Shown here in pieces: positions 25,975 through 39,700 of a stretch of 64,000 nucleotides of DNA. The notes below the pieces were generated by a model. That model had not been told where the DNA came from. It did no database searches and worked only from the letters and a program-made list of their open reading frames with translations. Both the position numbers and the translations under genes were made by a program. Every line of letters starts with the position of its first letter. The stretch's first letter is position 1. Source of the stretch: Acanthosoma haemorrhoidale (lineage: Eukaryota; Arthropoda; Insecta; Hemiptera; Acanthosomatidae); NCBI GenBank assembly GCA_930367205.1, contig OV884011.1, positions 123,253,866 through 123,317,865 of the forward strand, given 5' to 3'.

Positions 25975-26574
25975 GACTCGGTATCCAAGGGTATGCGAAA
26001 ACCGTCCGGATCCCAAAGGCGAGTGTGAACCGGAGAGAGGATGACTGGATTGCCATGGGAGACACTGCTAGGTAAATTTGCACGGCCACGGCAACCGTCG
26101 TCCGCGAGGGGAGGTCTCTCCCAACGAGGGGCTAGTTTTAGCGAGACGAAGGCAGATATTCCTACTAGGAAGGTGTGGGGTCTGACAACGCCGGCCTAAA
26201 ACATAGCGAGGTTAGGAGAGAGAGATGCAGAGGTAGTTGAATGAGAAGACCATGGTTTCAGTAGATCAGCAAACGCCAGTGCAGAGAGAGAGGAGAGAGT
26301 AGTGTTCCACGTGACGGTCCGGTTCGTTATGCTAATTTTGTCCTGTGCCGGTTCTTATATAACCGGTCCACCCTGGAGGGATTGGGCCCCTACCAGGTGG
26401 CCAGGGGAAGAGGGGATGGCCCCCCACCTGCGGCTGTTTACTCCACTGGCTCCTCCCCCTACTCTCACTGACGTCATAATCTTTATTAACAACAAAATAT
26501 GGAAACATAGATAGGTATAATATGATTCCAGAAGAGGGTAACTTTTAATTATTCCTGATTAAGATGTGGCCACA
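25975..26574 (-). mobile_element. Solo LTR copy B, truncated at its 3' end
   Basis: On the minus strand it starts with TGTGGCCACA at 26574 and runs collinear with copy A through the TATATAAG box (26354-26361) and the conserved leader. It loses homology after GATACCGAGT near 25975. About 600 bp of some 820 remain. Confidence 0.8.
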
Positions 26575-26576
26575 GC

Positions 26577-26909
26577 AAGGGTTAATTCAAATACATAATC
26601 GAAGGGAACTTGAAAAGGACAATAGATAATAGCATAGAAGTTCCGTTTGGAGGGGCAGGGTACTTCAGCGAAAACATATTCCATATGATAGCTCTGGGTG
26701 GGAAAAGATTGAAGGATTTAGGATTTGAGGCTATCATGGACATAGAGACAGACACCACCAATCCGTTCAGACCGAATGTGGTGGATAAGAGACCAGTCGG
26801 GAAAGGAAACAGAAAAGGGGGTTATCTCGGGTTTTGTCCAAGATTCAGAAACAGCTACAATGTTATGAAAGTTATCAAGGAAGAATTGGAGGAAATTGAC
26901 TGTCGATGA
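26577..26909 (+). CDS. Unrecognised ORF of about 99-110 codons between two LTR copies
   Basis: The frame is open from just after a TAA near 26583 to a TGA at 26907. It has no early ATG (the first Met comes near residue 40), so it may be an internal piece of something larger. The peptide is balanced in composition, with EVPFGGAGYFSENIFH and RPVGKGNRKGGYLGFCPRF. It looks more protein-like than its neighbours but matches no family I know. It runs opposite to LTR copy B, so it is not an obvious part of that element. Confidence 0.3.
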
Positions 26910-27159
26910 TTACGTTTTCGTTCAAATCCAATAAAAGAGAAGTAGCTTGTTGCATCGACGCCTCCAGTGACTGACGTCCCTACATGAAGAAGTCCCAACC
27001 GAGATGACAACATCGCCGCTACCAGCACTAGAAGCTACCCTCCTCTCTGATCTGAACACCCGAATTATTTTTGCAAATGTACATGCAGTAGTAATACCAC
27101 GGTACACCCATAGTGACTGCACCCGGCTTTCACTGCTATATTCGAACCACAGCCTTTTT

Positions 27160-27450
27160 ATTTCCTTTTTCTTCATCTCCATCCTTTCTTACCTGCTCAA
27201 GCGAATCTCGACGCTGACGGCCTCCACACCTCTCCTAGTGGGAAATCCCATATTCTGCCCGTTAGACTAGCACTCTTGGGAGGCCCACAACCTGCTAGTG
27301 GCATTCCCACTAGAGTCCAGCTGCTTTTCCCCGGTTCACAGATCCCTTCCGGATCCGCTTGATTTTCGTCTACCCTTAGATTCCCGGTTCATTCCCAGTC
27401 CACATAAGCTACCTCTACCACACCCTCTTCTCCTGATCACCTGATAAGGT
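27160..27450 (+). mobile_element. Diverged LTR fragment, copy D
   Basis: Short blocks in the right order match copy A: CCTCCACACC-CTCCTAGTGGGA, CCGGTTCACA, GGATCCG, TACCCTTAGAT and CCACATAA-CTACCT. It is the most diverged copy and lacks the promoter part. Confidence 0.55.
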
Positions 27451-29523
27451 TTTAAGTCCCCTCCCCCCTATAGATAACTACATATTAAAGACGATATTGC
27501 ACAAGAATTTCCATAGTGTTTTTTTAGGCCACAGTTATACATATCGTAATGAGATTCACTCAAACTAAATGTATCTATTAGAAGCAGGTTGAGTTTGAGA
27601 GTGAAATTTTGCTGAAACTCCCCCAAAAGAGGGTGTTTATTGCTAGCAGAGGTACATTCCGGGACCTGTTAAATAAACAAGAGGTACAATTTTTTTAGCA
27701 CTATGTGAACCCTCCCTTATACAAGAGAAGGCTTTGAACTCAGACCTCGTCCCAGTAATGAATACGTTCTCTCAGTACCAGTTAGACATTGGTGTTTATT
27801 TTAGAGTAATTTTCAGTTATAAGAAGAATTATTCTCTTGAATATTCACTCCTTGCTCCCTAAACATCCTCTTATTCAATGACTATCGCTACAGATAGGAG
27901 ATTACATTAAAGTCTCAGATGTTAAGGTAAGCAATGTGATTTTAGACTAACTTTTTTTTATTGTAGTATCAATTATTTCATACTTGAATAGCATGTTCTA
28001 GCACATGCAGTGTTTGAAAAATTGACATTCACAAAAAGAAGCATGGTATATTTTAAGAGAAGACTATTTTCTCTCTCTCCATTGTTCCCTTATCCAAGAA
28101 GGCCAATTTACACATAGTAAAATGACTATTTCACAAAGCATATATTCCACTGCAGTAGTTTCTTTGGCTTATTAATATTTTGTTTAACTAATGATCAATA
28201 TAATTTAACCATAGACGTTAGGGTGGGTGGCAGAGTTAGCTAAAGCATATTTTATAGTCCAAATAAAAGAAGTTTGGCATTCCTACAGATCAGAGAATGT
28301 AAAGGACGACTCTCTTAATTTCTGTTTAGTTAAAATGTATTACTAGTTTGCATTTCTCTTTATTTATGTTTATGTGTGCTAATTGTGTACGTGCTTGACA
28401 AGAGTGTTGTCTATCACCTCTCTCAGTTCCTATCCTTTCTTTCTCTCAGCCTCATATCAACCAGTTAAGGCAAGACGGCAATACAGCGACCATCTCAGCC
28501 TGCTGACTTATCTTATTCTCTTGTCAGTCAAAGTGAGACAGCTCTTCAGAGAGTATCTCAGCTTGATGGTTCTTCTTCTTCATAAAGTTCAACACGAGGC
28601 AGCCCTGCATCGAGTACCTCAGCCTAGGTGACTACCTCTTGGTCTGTCGAACGATTTAACACATCACTTTTTGGGTGGACCAAACTACATCTCAAGATGA
28701 GCTCTCGTATCTGTGGATGGAGAACAATTTCTACAATTTCCCCAGCTATGTTATTAAATTTATTTATACTCTTTAAATGAGAAATTTAATAGACTTTAAA
28801 TTTTTAAGATTTTCTTTTCCTTGGCTAGATATAATTTTTAGTTGATTCTTACTAGGTTAGTTTTATTAGTCTTAATATTAATTATTCATACCATAAATGG
28901 GTGGCCACTTATCTTTTTGTTTTTTACTATGTATTTTGTGTTAATATATATATTTAATTTGGGTTACGGTAGTGCATGTATTTAATTTATGAACCACCCT
29001 ATTACAGCGTTCCTTAAATATTAAGTTTAATTTTAATATTGATTTTATTTCCTTTTGGCTCAAAGTGGGTCCCATTCACCTATAATCCTCTGCATAAACA
29101 ATGAACATATTATGATTTTTTTCATTCCAAAAGAAATTAGACCATTCTCAGTAAGACGCTCATGCATTCGCCATTAGTGAACGTTTCTTTTCATAAAAAA
29201 CAGTTTAAACTTTATCTCAATTTCATATACATCCAATATTTCACATTTAAACTAGCATTGCTTTTAGCAGGTTAATCCGACTAAATTTATGACATTAATG
29301 TATCTATCAAATAAGTTAAAAAGGTATAAAAATGTGTATATAACACTATTCAGTAATCATTATAATTCACCAAAATTTAAAAACTATGTCTATACAAAAT
29401 AATATATACAAAATTACAAGATATACAACATACTTCATTTTCAGTGAATTTGAAAATATTTACAAATTTATATACATTTCATAAATAAAACAAATTAGTC
29501 ACAGCTAAAAGATAAAAAGTCAG
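27451..29523. other. Intergenic DNA downstream of IntS8
   Basis: It includes the expected IntS8 3' UTR at the right end. At 28490-28630 a loose repeat of about 62 bp recurs three times around TATCTCAGC/ACCTCAGCC. On the minus strand near 27750, GAGTTCAAAGCC is B-box-like. Confidence 0.4.
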
Positions 29524-29643
29524 TCATCTAAGAAATTGGGCTGATAATGCCCTTAAGAAGCTACTCTTCCTAATATTTTCAGCTTCTCTTTTTATCTCTT
29601 CATTATTGTTGGAGTTCAACTCTAGAAGACCAATCATTCGCAC
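29524..29643 (-). CDS. IntS8: IntS8 exon 15 (stop codon)
   Basis: It covers residues 873-911 and ends in TGA at 29524-29526. The peptide LELNSNNNEEI followed by a basic tail matches TELNASNPEEV of human INTS8. A possible AATAAA on this strand lies at 29044-29049, but this is weak in such AT-rich DNA. Confidence 0.93.
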   Translation of the reverse strand: MRMIGLLELNSNNNEEIKREAENIRKSSFLRALSAQFLR

Positions 29644-32600
29644 CTGCAAGAAAAATTATAAAAATATTATTTATCAGTTCAACTATTTCCTAATTTATTT
29701 ATTTGTATTGTAAAATATTAATGGTTATAAATCCATTTCAAAATGTATAATCATATTCTTGGATGGGACATCTAGAAATAAGTAAATAAAAAACTAAGGT
29801 TCAGAATAACTGAACAATAGACAAATAATGCATACATTATTTAATAAGTAATAAAAAATAAGTTTACCAAAGCTTGTTTTCTGTGGTGCTCTCCTCTTTT
29901 GGCATGCAATGAAATCAGGAATTCAAGGATATTAATATCCCAAACATGTTGATGATAAGCATCTGTGGCATCAGAAGGGTTGCTTTCTGACAAACACTTA
30001 AATGCGGTAGTATAGTCGGTTTCCTCCAGAAGTTGAGACAAAATACCAGCCTGAAAAGAAAATTTTGCTATAAGCTAAATCAATAAAATAGGAGTTAGTG
30101 ATAATGTTGTCTCCTTTCCAAAGTAAAATTGACGGTTTTTGTTTTGGATTAAAATATGTAAAATTAATTTCTATTAAGCACCATTTACATTATACTAGTT
30201 GCTTATCATTACATTGAGTAAAAATTGAGTTACTAAGTAGATGGTATATAAAAATTTGTAAATAAGATATGCAAGACCTGTTTTCTCAAATGGTGGTGTT
30301 TCCAAGGAATTATAAAATGAAAAAAACGATTTATTTTGAGACAATGCCCCCTAAGGATAACAAAAAATAGTAATGTCTAGCTAACAAATTAAAGGGTGAT
30401 ATGTATCAGAGTCAAATAAGTCACGTTTCATCATATTCCTTCTCATTTTCCCTTTGAAATTAGACCAGTCATATCTAGGAAGGTCCCCTGATGCAAGGTG
30501 TAAATGTAGTGAAAAAAAAGAAGTGCATTCTTCTAAGAAGAAATAGCCAGAGGCATAATAGGAAAAACTGATCCGACAGTTAAAATTTGTCACACCAAGG
30601 TAATTTCATATGGTAAGAGCCACCACTGGTTCTGGCAATAAAGAGGGTCTGATATCGGTTTAACTACTAAGCACGGTAAAGGATTTTTGTAATTTGATAC
30701 CTGTACATTTGGACAATGGAAATTGGAAATATAAAAGAGAAGTTGGGAGAAAGTAGATACTGAGGGACATATGGCATGAAAAGGCAGTCATTCTTGGGGC
30801 AGAGAACTGAGCAGAAGAGACAAGTGACAACATCCATGGAAAGAAGGACCCAACCAGAAGAAACTGCTGAAGAGGCTCACTGAACTCCATGTTAGATTTA
30901 GCGAGATCGACTTAACCAAAAAAATACTCTTGCCACTGCCAGCTGTGAAATACAACCTGTCACTGACATTGCCTGTTTCTACCTCCCACAAATATACCCA
31001 AGATAAGTACAAAGGATAATCTTAATATATTTGCTTTATTATAATTATTTCTATGACAATACTGTTAAGAAATATAATTTAATATATTAAATATAATGTA
31101 GGTTCTACTGTAAATTATTCTTTATAACAATTTTGATAGATTATATCATGTTTGAATAGGTTCATGTACATATTTCAAAATAATATATGCATAAAATCTT
31201 ACTTGACTGTGGCATTGAAGCTGAGAGCAAGATTTGATCATTCTCTTAACTATGTGGTCTTCTAATGCATTTCTATGAAGAGGTCTTGAGAAATGTTCTG
31301 TTGCTACAGCACCAGCTTCTAAATAGCTAGAGAGAGCATTCTTGTAATGTCCGTTAACTAAAAACAAATATTTTTTTTTTACTTGTAATGGGCAAATTGA
31401 GTCCTACAAGCTAAGAGGCACATTTACAACTAAAACTGAAATTCATGATAAATTTACATGTTATCATTAACAGCACAGAGTAATATCAAAATTGAAAAAT
31501 ATTGTAACTTCCAATGTTATATCCTACATAATGCATTATAGTTAGTTACAATTATAGTAATACATACACTTATTAAAAGTAATACAATACTTACCAAAAT
31601 GTAAATCCCCTAACACCTTCAGCCAGGAAAGATTATAAGGATAATAAGTAAGACCATGTTCCAGAACTTCCATTAAAGTTTCAGCTACCTGTCTCAAATT
31701 GTACTGACTGGCACTAGCAAAAAAAAAAAACATAGAATAAATATAACAACTTTATGCAGATTCTCATGGATGGTTAAATTATAAAATAAAATAATTTATT
31801 ATTATATATTGAGTGATTCTTTTAGTTAGATAATTCAACAACTGACATTTTATTTTATTCTCTGACAAAAAGGGAAGTGGCTGTAAAAAAGCTTTAATTG
31901 CTTTGAAATTAAATTGTACAGACAAGAAACTTGCTTGGATATCTGCTGTTCTACCTTACTGAAGAAAAAGTTGTTTAAGAATCAGGAACCAAACCAGGCC
32001 CATATTCCTATATATAATCGAGCAATACAACTTTTTGTAAATGCAGACGACATTGAAATTTTGGGTAGAGGGGAGAGAGCACTGAAGAAGGCATTCCTTA
32101 ATATTGAACAGGCTGAAAAGGATATGTTCTGATTTTGAAAGTAAGAAAAACAAAATATATGCATGTATGTGAAGGTGAACCAAATGAAGAAGATACTTAG
32201 AAGGTAGACCATACAGACTCCATCAAGTAAATAGTTTTCTGTATCTGGGATCTCCGGTTAACTCATGGAATAACACAGCTTCGAGTATAAAAAATAGGAT
32301 CACATAACTGAATGTTTCAAAACAGAAATGTGACTGAGGCAAGTATAAAAGATTTACTAACATTTTTTCCTTACATTAACAATATTCGAAAATGTTTAGA
32401 TGGCAGAATCAACATAAATGATATGAGTGTTGAGTATTTAGTTAGCGGAGATGGAATAGTATTAATAGTGAATTTGGAGGTGCAATTTGAATATATGAAT
32501 TAGAATCTAGAAAGGTGACTAGGCACTACAATATGATGACAAGGAGAAAAAGGTAGGGGACTATAAAATAAGATAAAGGAGAAAGTATTAGTCATTAATA

Positions 32601-35600
32601 CATTAATAAATAGTTAGGATTATCTAACTCTATAAAAAAATTCTTATTACAAGGCACAATGGATAGACTACTTACTTTTTTATAGTACCTGGCCAAAGAT
32701 GTGTCAACTGAACATAAAGATCCAGAGGAGGTTGATCTGTGAGAACGTTATGAAGCCTGGCTAAAAGAGAAATGACCAGAGAAAGTGCATTCGGCTCAAG
32801 GACACCACCAAGGCCTCGGAGAGCTTTATAGTCTCGTCTCTTACCACCACTGATAAACAGTGGAATAACTGCAAAATAACGATTAATTAGTTAAAATGAA
32901 TTAACCTTGAATGCTGAAGGTTATAAAATACAACAGCAAAAATACTATCAATATATTCTTAACATATTATGTCAACTCAAAATGTAAAGAAAGTACTAAT
33001 TAGCAATAATCACAGCTGAATTCACTGGTGAGCTAATCTGTGATCCATGTGGTACCAGTGAATCCTACAATCATCTATAGTAGGGAGGAATATTCCCACT
33101 TCCAGTGAATTGTGTCCTTCTTCTTCTTAAGTATTCTACTTCTTCTTATTGATCATTCAATAGTTTTTATGTTCTTTTCTACTTTATCCTGTACAAATCT
33201 TACCTTTTTGTTAACACCGTACAAATATTATTGAAATTCCTTCGTGAATTCATGCATGTTTCTAAAGTATATCAATATGCTGTCATTTTTCCAAATATTT
33301 GATACTGTTTTGAAATGGATTTGCACTTTCATTTATTTTTCAAATATTTTTTTTTCCTAAAGCATCAAAAAAAAATTCAAAAAATACTTTAATAGTGTTA
33401 ACAAAAATATGGGATTTAACCGCTAGTAGAAAAAATACTACTACTAATACTTCCATTAAGTAGAAGAAATAGGTGGAATAAACCATTGGAAGTGACAATA
33501 AGTAGAACTTATCAATGTACCTCAGGAATCCCTTAATACAGGGCAGTCATAAGCCTCTACTGAAATGCTGTTAGTTTTTCATCAAAAGACTCAAGACCTG
33601 ATGCCAAAACATTGTACATTAATAAATATATGAAAAACATTTTTTTTTCATCAACTAAATCAACTCCCAACAATTACATTCACTCATGCCTAATTTTGAA
33701 GCTAATCATGAACTCTTAGTTCAATCCCTCGGTAGACTCAAACCACTGTCCCAAAATTCCAACATCTCTCCCGAGGCCCCTTCACTCCTCATTCTCTACA
33801 CCCATCCTTCAAATAGGACCCTCGTAGTACAAGCTTCAATAATTGCTTCTTTATTTTTCCCTCATTCCTCATTTTCAAGTTTGAGAGCTTAGGGAAAAAA
33901 AAAAAGTTCAATAGACAAATTTTTAAATATGTCTAATTCCTTTCAAATGCATCAAATTTATTCAATGCAATCAATGTATAAAAAATTGTAAGTAGTAGTT
34001 AAAATAAAACTTACACAATAGTGGAAGTTTTTTGTATTGGTATTAATTTTATCTATAAAATGTTTCCATGTGAAAAATAATTTTTTTATATAGTGCACAA
34101 ATAAATAAATATTAATAATCAAAACCATATTTAGGCCTCATTTTTAAAAAGTTAAGGGCTGCAATATAAGGCACCCACCCACTTGTGGGTGACAGAACCA
34201 ATGCTTGATGTAGCAAGCCTCCTTACAGTTGGTATGTAATAGTTTTAGAAAAATTTCATATACAAATGAGATCAATATCACCGCATTATATGCAACATTT
34301 GTTTCATGTATTTATATTAATAACTTATGAAAAAATTAAAAAAAATTAAATTATGATGTCAACTTGCATTTACACAAGTCAATGTTAGCATTAAATTGAT
34401 GATTAGACAAGAATGAGATATCATTTTCCAGATTCCATTTTTATAAACATCTGAAAAAAAGGCATACTTCATGTTTTTCATCAGGAGCAATGAGCCTTTC
34501 ATTAATGATTCCTTCTCTTGTCGTTTATATTTAAAAATGAGAGCTGAATTGCTATATTTGAATTATTGCACTTGAATGCAAAGAATGGTAGAAATTTTCC
34601 CTCCAATTCGAAGCTAAAGGAAGACATCATTAATTGTTTGGCGATTTGTCCGGTACTCTCTGAGATCTGAGATTACCATTTAGGATACACTTAGATAAAC
34701 CCCCCTTTCTTCCCCTTCTTTTTTGGATTCTCCTAACAACAAACCTCTCATTTATTTTGAATTAGCAAATGGATAATGGATTAATTTATGATATTCAGCT
34801 ATTTTATCATACCAAATTAAAGCTTAGTATTATTATCATGCTGGATAAACACCATGCTAGAGAATAGGATTCTACAATCACAATTGGGACAAACCAAACT
34901 GTGGATGAAGCCAGTGGGAGGATGTCCACAGGGAGGGGTGTTATCTCCATTACTGTGGTGTTTGGTCGTTGACTCATTGTTAACAAACCTAAACTCTGCA
35001 GGGTTCTACGCACAGGGATATGCTGATGACATTGCTGTGCTCATAGGGGGCAAGTTCTCAGAAACCATTTCTGAGTTGCTTTCCGCATCGATGGATCTTT
35101 TGAGGGATTGGTGTGAAAAGAATGGTTTAGGAATCAATCCCCAGAAGATAAATCTCTGTATCTTCACTAACAAAAGAAATGCTATAGTTAGACCACCCTA
35201 TATAGGGGGGACACAGGTAAGCTTTTGTAGTGAGGTAAAGCATCTAGGGGTTACTCTGGATAGTAAATTGGACTGGTCTAAACACATCAGGAATACTACT
35301 ACGAAGGCACTTCGATGCCTTTATGCATGTAAAAGGGCTGTGGGTAGGACCTGGGGACTACAACCCAGAATGTTATTCTGGCTATATACCGCAGCAGTGA
35401 GACCAATGGTGCTCTATGCCTCTATGGTGTGGTGGCACAGAGGTAGCATTAGTAAAAATAGAACTTTGCTTGGCAAACTACAGAGGCTTCCATGTCTCAT
35501 GATTACTGGTGCCATGAGTACAACTCCTACTGCTGCAATGGAAGTCTTATTGAACTTGAATCCACTGCACATAGAAGTAGAAGCGCAAGCCTTGAACGTG

Positions 35601-36698
35601 GCTTACAGACTTGCGAAATCAGGAACAAGATCCAAAGTCATGACTCACATGGGGCATGGGAACTTGTTCAGAAGAATTGATGAGGACGAGGTGCTGTCAA
35701 TGCACTCTGACCTACAAGTTAAGAAACACACAGACGTCTTATACTGTGCGGTAAACACAAAGACCAAACCACATAAACTGTGTAATGGGATTAATTGTTA
35801 TACAGACGGCTCACTAACAGAAAACGGATCAGGGGCCGGCATATGGAGGAAAGATAAACCAGAATCTGGGATTTCTATTCCTTTAGGTAGACACACCTCG
35901 GTCTTTCAGGCCGAAGTGATGGCGATCAATGTCTGCACCCAAACCTTAATTGGGGAGGGTGTAAGAAACAGACTGATCACAATTTTCACGGATAGCCAGG
36001 CAGCCATTGGCGCCCTGAGAAGCTATACGACCAGATCTTATTTGGTTGAGGAGTGTAAAAACAACCTAAACACACTCTCGCTAGCCAATAAGGTTAGAAT
36101 CGACTGGGTGCCAGGACACACAGGCATCACAGGCAATGAAAAGGCAGATGGCCTTGCAAGGGTGGGCTCAGAACAGACACCTCTTGCACCTGAACCCATA
36201 TGTGGTATCAGCCTCAGCTACGCAAAAAGGCGTATAAAATTAGCTTTAGAGGACAGGGCAAGACTCTCTTGGAGAGAAACTAAGAAACAGGAACACTCGA
36301 AACTGTTTCTTGATGGACCCTGTAAGAAAAGAAGCTCAGTACTTCTATCAATGGACAGGTGGACACTCAAAAGTGTGACAGGACTCTATACAGGTCACTG
36401 TCGGTTAAACAAGCACCTCTTTAATTTGGGGATAGTGGAATCACCAATCTGCAGATTCTGCAAGAAAGAGGGAGAAACGTCACGTCACATAATATGTGAC
36501 TGTGATAACCTAGCTAGAAGGCGATACCTTCACTTTGGTAGTGATCGCATTGTAGACCCCAAACTATGTGAACTGATCGATCCACTCAGTATCCTCAGAT
36601 TTGCAAAGGCCAATCTATATATCTATAACATATATAGGACAGGGATATGGACGGCGCACAATAGGTCTCACTGAGGCCGCGGTGCACAAATGCCGGAA

Positions 36699-36743
<45 letters not shown>

Positions 36744-39700
36744 ATTATTATCATAATATATTCACATTTCTTAAAAAATAATTAAAGTGTAAGTTATTAT
36801 GATGAAGATTACAGTAAATAATATTTAAATGTATAATATTGGAAAGATATAATATCGTAAAGATTTAGGAGGCCTGGAGATAGACGATGAATGGAAACTT
36901 TAGAACAATCTAGAATCTTTTATGCAGGAACCATCAGTGATCAGCCAATGAGAGCGCTTAAACATATATACATTAAGTTGTTAAGAAGAGATAGTTAATT
37001 TCAACTCAACTTCATTGAGCCATATACACAGGTGGTCTGAAAAGTTTCCGACCTCAACATGAAGATGATAATAAAATAAATAAAAGCTAGTAAAATAAAA
37101 GCTTTGTTAGGTCGGAAACTTTTCAGACCACCCAAGTACAAATATAATAGTCGATCGGCCTGGAGTTGTAGACATAGTTAGTTATGAATAAGATATGAGC
37201 CAAGTCAGCTTTATTAGTCAGTTATTTAATCACGGTTATAATTGAGGGAAATGAGATCGTAGTTTAATAATTGAAATCAGTGGTCCAATATAAAAAAAGT
37301 ATTATTAGAGAACATATTATTCAAAAAAAATTAACCATTTTACTCATCAGACATTATTAGTAAGTCAGTAATATAAACTAGTCAAATCCTATCTAATCAT
37401 CCTGAAATATTAAATTAATTTACTTAGTATGGGCCAAAAAACTACTACAATGATTATTACAAAATCATACGTTTGTCCCAAGCTTCTGCTGAAACCTTTG
37501 AGTTGAACTGAGATATATGTAAAGAAGCCCTAGCGATGGCTATGTAGAGATCCGTTAGTGTGGATTTGGGCGGTGTTGCTGAAGAAAGAGGGGCCCAGGC
37601 TCCTAGGTTCAGTAGGGCCAGGCAGGCTGTTTCTCTCACCGCACATCTCACAGAGCTCATCACTTCAAGACATCTCTCCGTCAGCCAGGTCCAATCTGAA
37701 AGAAGACTTGGGTTTTTATATCGAAAATTCAAGTTGTATGTGATTGAACAATATATGAAAAATGACACGGTTAGGGATTTTGTTGCGGCTATGAGAACAG
37801 TTTTAATGACCATTGTAATTGTCTATTCAAGTCCCAATACATATTATACATTTTTAATCAGAATGTCAAGATGCATAGTCCCAAAGAAACAATAGATCAA
37901 AAGAAAACATAGTTGTGACTATATATCTTGTGACTTGTGACTCCTATATAATCCTATATATGATATAGAATTCTATATAAATTTAATAGTCTATTTTATA
38001 TAGTATTTTTCAATTGGAAGGTAAGAACCGACCTGATTATTAAAACATTTTTAATACAAAGACATAGATTGAAAAGTATAATTTATTATCTTAAGCTTTG
38101 ATTTATTTATTCCATAAATTATATCATTTTGTCGGTAGATATAAAACAAATTCTCATTTATGTACATTTAACAATTAATGAAATTGACATTTAATCAGAA
38201 ATTAGAAAATAAATAATTAAAAAGCTGCCAACTTAATATTTAGCAGCAATTTTAATTTTATTAGGTAATTAAAATGTGTCGAAATTCTCCTTATTATTGT
38301 AAGTTAATTTCAAAACAAACTTTATTTGAAAAGGTAGGTGTGAAAAATACATATTAGACAAATATATATAAAATAAAGGGTTGGCCAAAAAGTCTGTTCG
38401 GTATTTGTCATCACGAAACTTCAAGCAGTCTAATATGTAGCTAACTTCAGTCCGTCCCTTGCGAGAGCGCATCTCATCATATACTAGACATTTCAACGTA
38501 GTTTGACGCGAAATTCCGACAAGACTGATTGTATTTTGTGTGTTTAGGATCATCCTGAAAATGGAAAACCAAAACAAACATCATCAACACCTCATGCTTT
38601 TTTATTTTACAAAAGGCAAGAAAGCAGTGGAAACTTGCAGGAAGATATGCGCTGTATACGGAGAGGATGCTGCTACAGAACGTGTGTGCCAGAAGTGGTT
38701 TTCAAGATTTAGATCGGGAAATTTTACGGTTCAAGACGCACCTCGCTCTGGCCGGCCAACTGAGATTAACAGTGACAAAGTGAAGGAATTAGTCCACGCC
38801 AATCCCCGTTATCCAACTAGGGAGATTGCAGTTATCCTCAAAATATCCAAATCGAGTGTTGAAAACAATCTGCATCAACTTGGCTACATGAGCAGGCTCG
38901 ATGTTTGGGTTCCCCATCAACTTAGTGAGGCTAACCTCGCCCAAAGGATTTCCATCTGCGATTTGTTGCGGAAACGTGAAGAAAACGATCCTTTTATGAA
39001 GAGAATGATGACAGGGGACGAAAAGTGGATCGTCTATAACAATGTGGAGCGCAAACGCTCATGGGGGAAGCTCGGCGAATTACCACTAGCAACCCCCAAA
39101 GCAGGACTTCACCCAAAGAAGGTTATACTCTCTATTTGGTGGGATTGGAGGAGTGTTGTCTTTTACAAACTTCTTCCCATGAACATGAACATTAATTCGG
39201 ATGTGTACTGTGTCCAGCTGGACAATGCCAGACCGGGATTACTTACTAGAGCTTGGCTGGGAAGTTTTGCCACACCCTCCATATTCCCGTCCTTGCACTT
39301 TCAGATTTCCACATGTTCATTGAATTCATTGAATGGACAGGCCTTCAACTCTGAAGAAGATGTAAAAATCCACTTGGAAAATTTTTTTTCCAGTACAGAC
39401 AGAAAATTCTTTGAGCATGGAATTATGAATCTGCCCATGAGTTGGCAGAAGATACTGAAATAAAACAGCAATTATATCGTTGATTGAATAAATCGCTTTG
39501 TGTTTAAAAGTTGTGTCTTACTTCCGCTTAAAAAACCGAACGGACTTTTTGGCCAACCTGTTATATAGACAAATTCAAACAAATATGTCCCTATTTAAAT
39601 AGTTATTCAAATTCTAATTTAATAGAAATCCTTGCTTAAAATTTTTGTTTTGATATCTGTTATATAAACTAATAAATTTTTGTTTTTATAAAAAGTGATT

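Noticed and set aside
34807..35013. Minus-strand frame across the start of the LOA LINE
   Set aside because: It is antisense to RT coding sequence and crosses the insertion junction.
37457..37895. Plus-strand frames opposite IntS8 exon 10
   Set aside because: Shadow frames of the real minus-strand exon.
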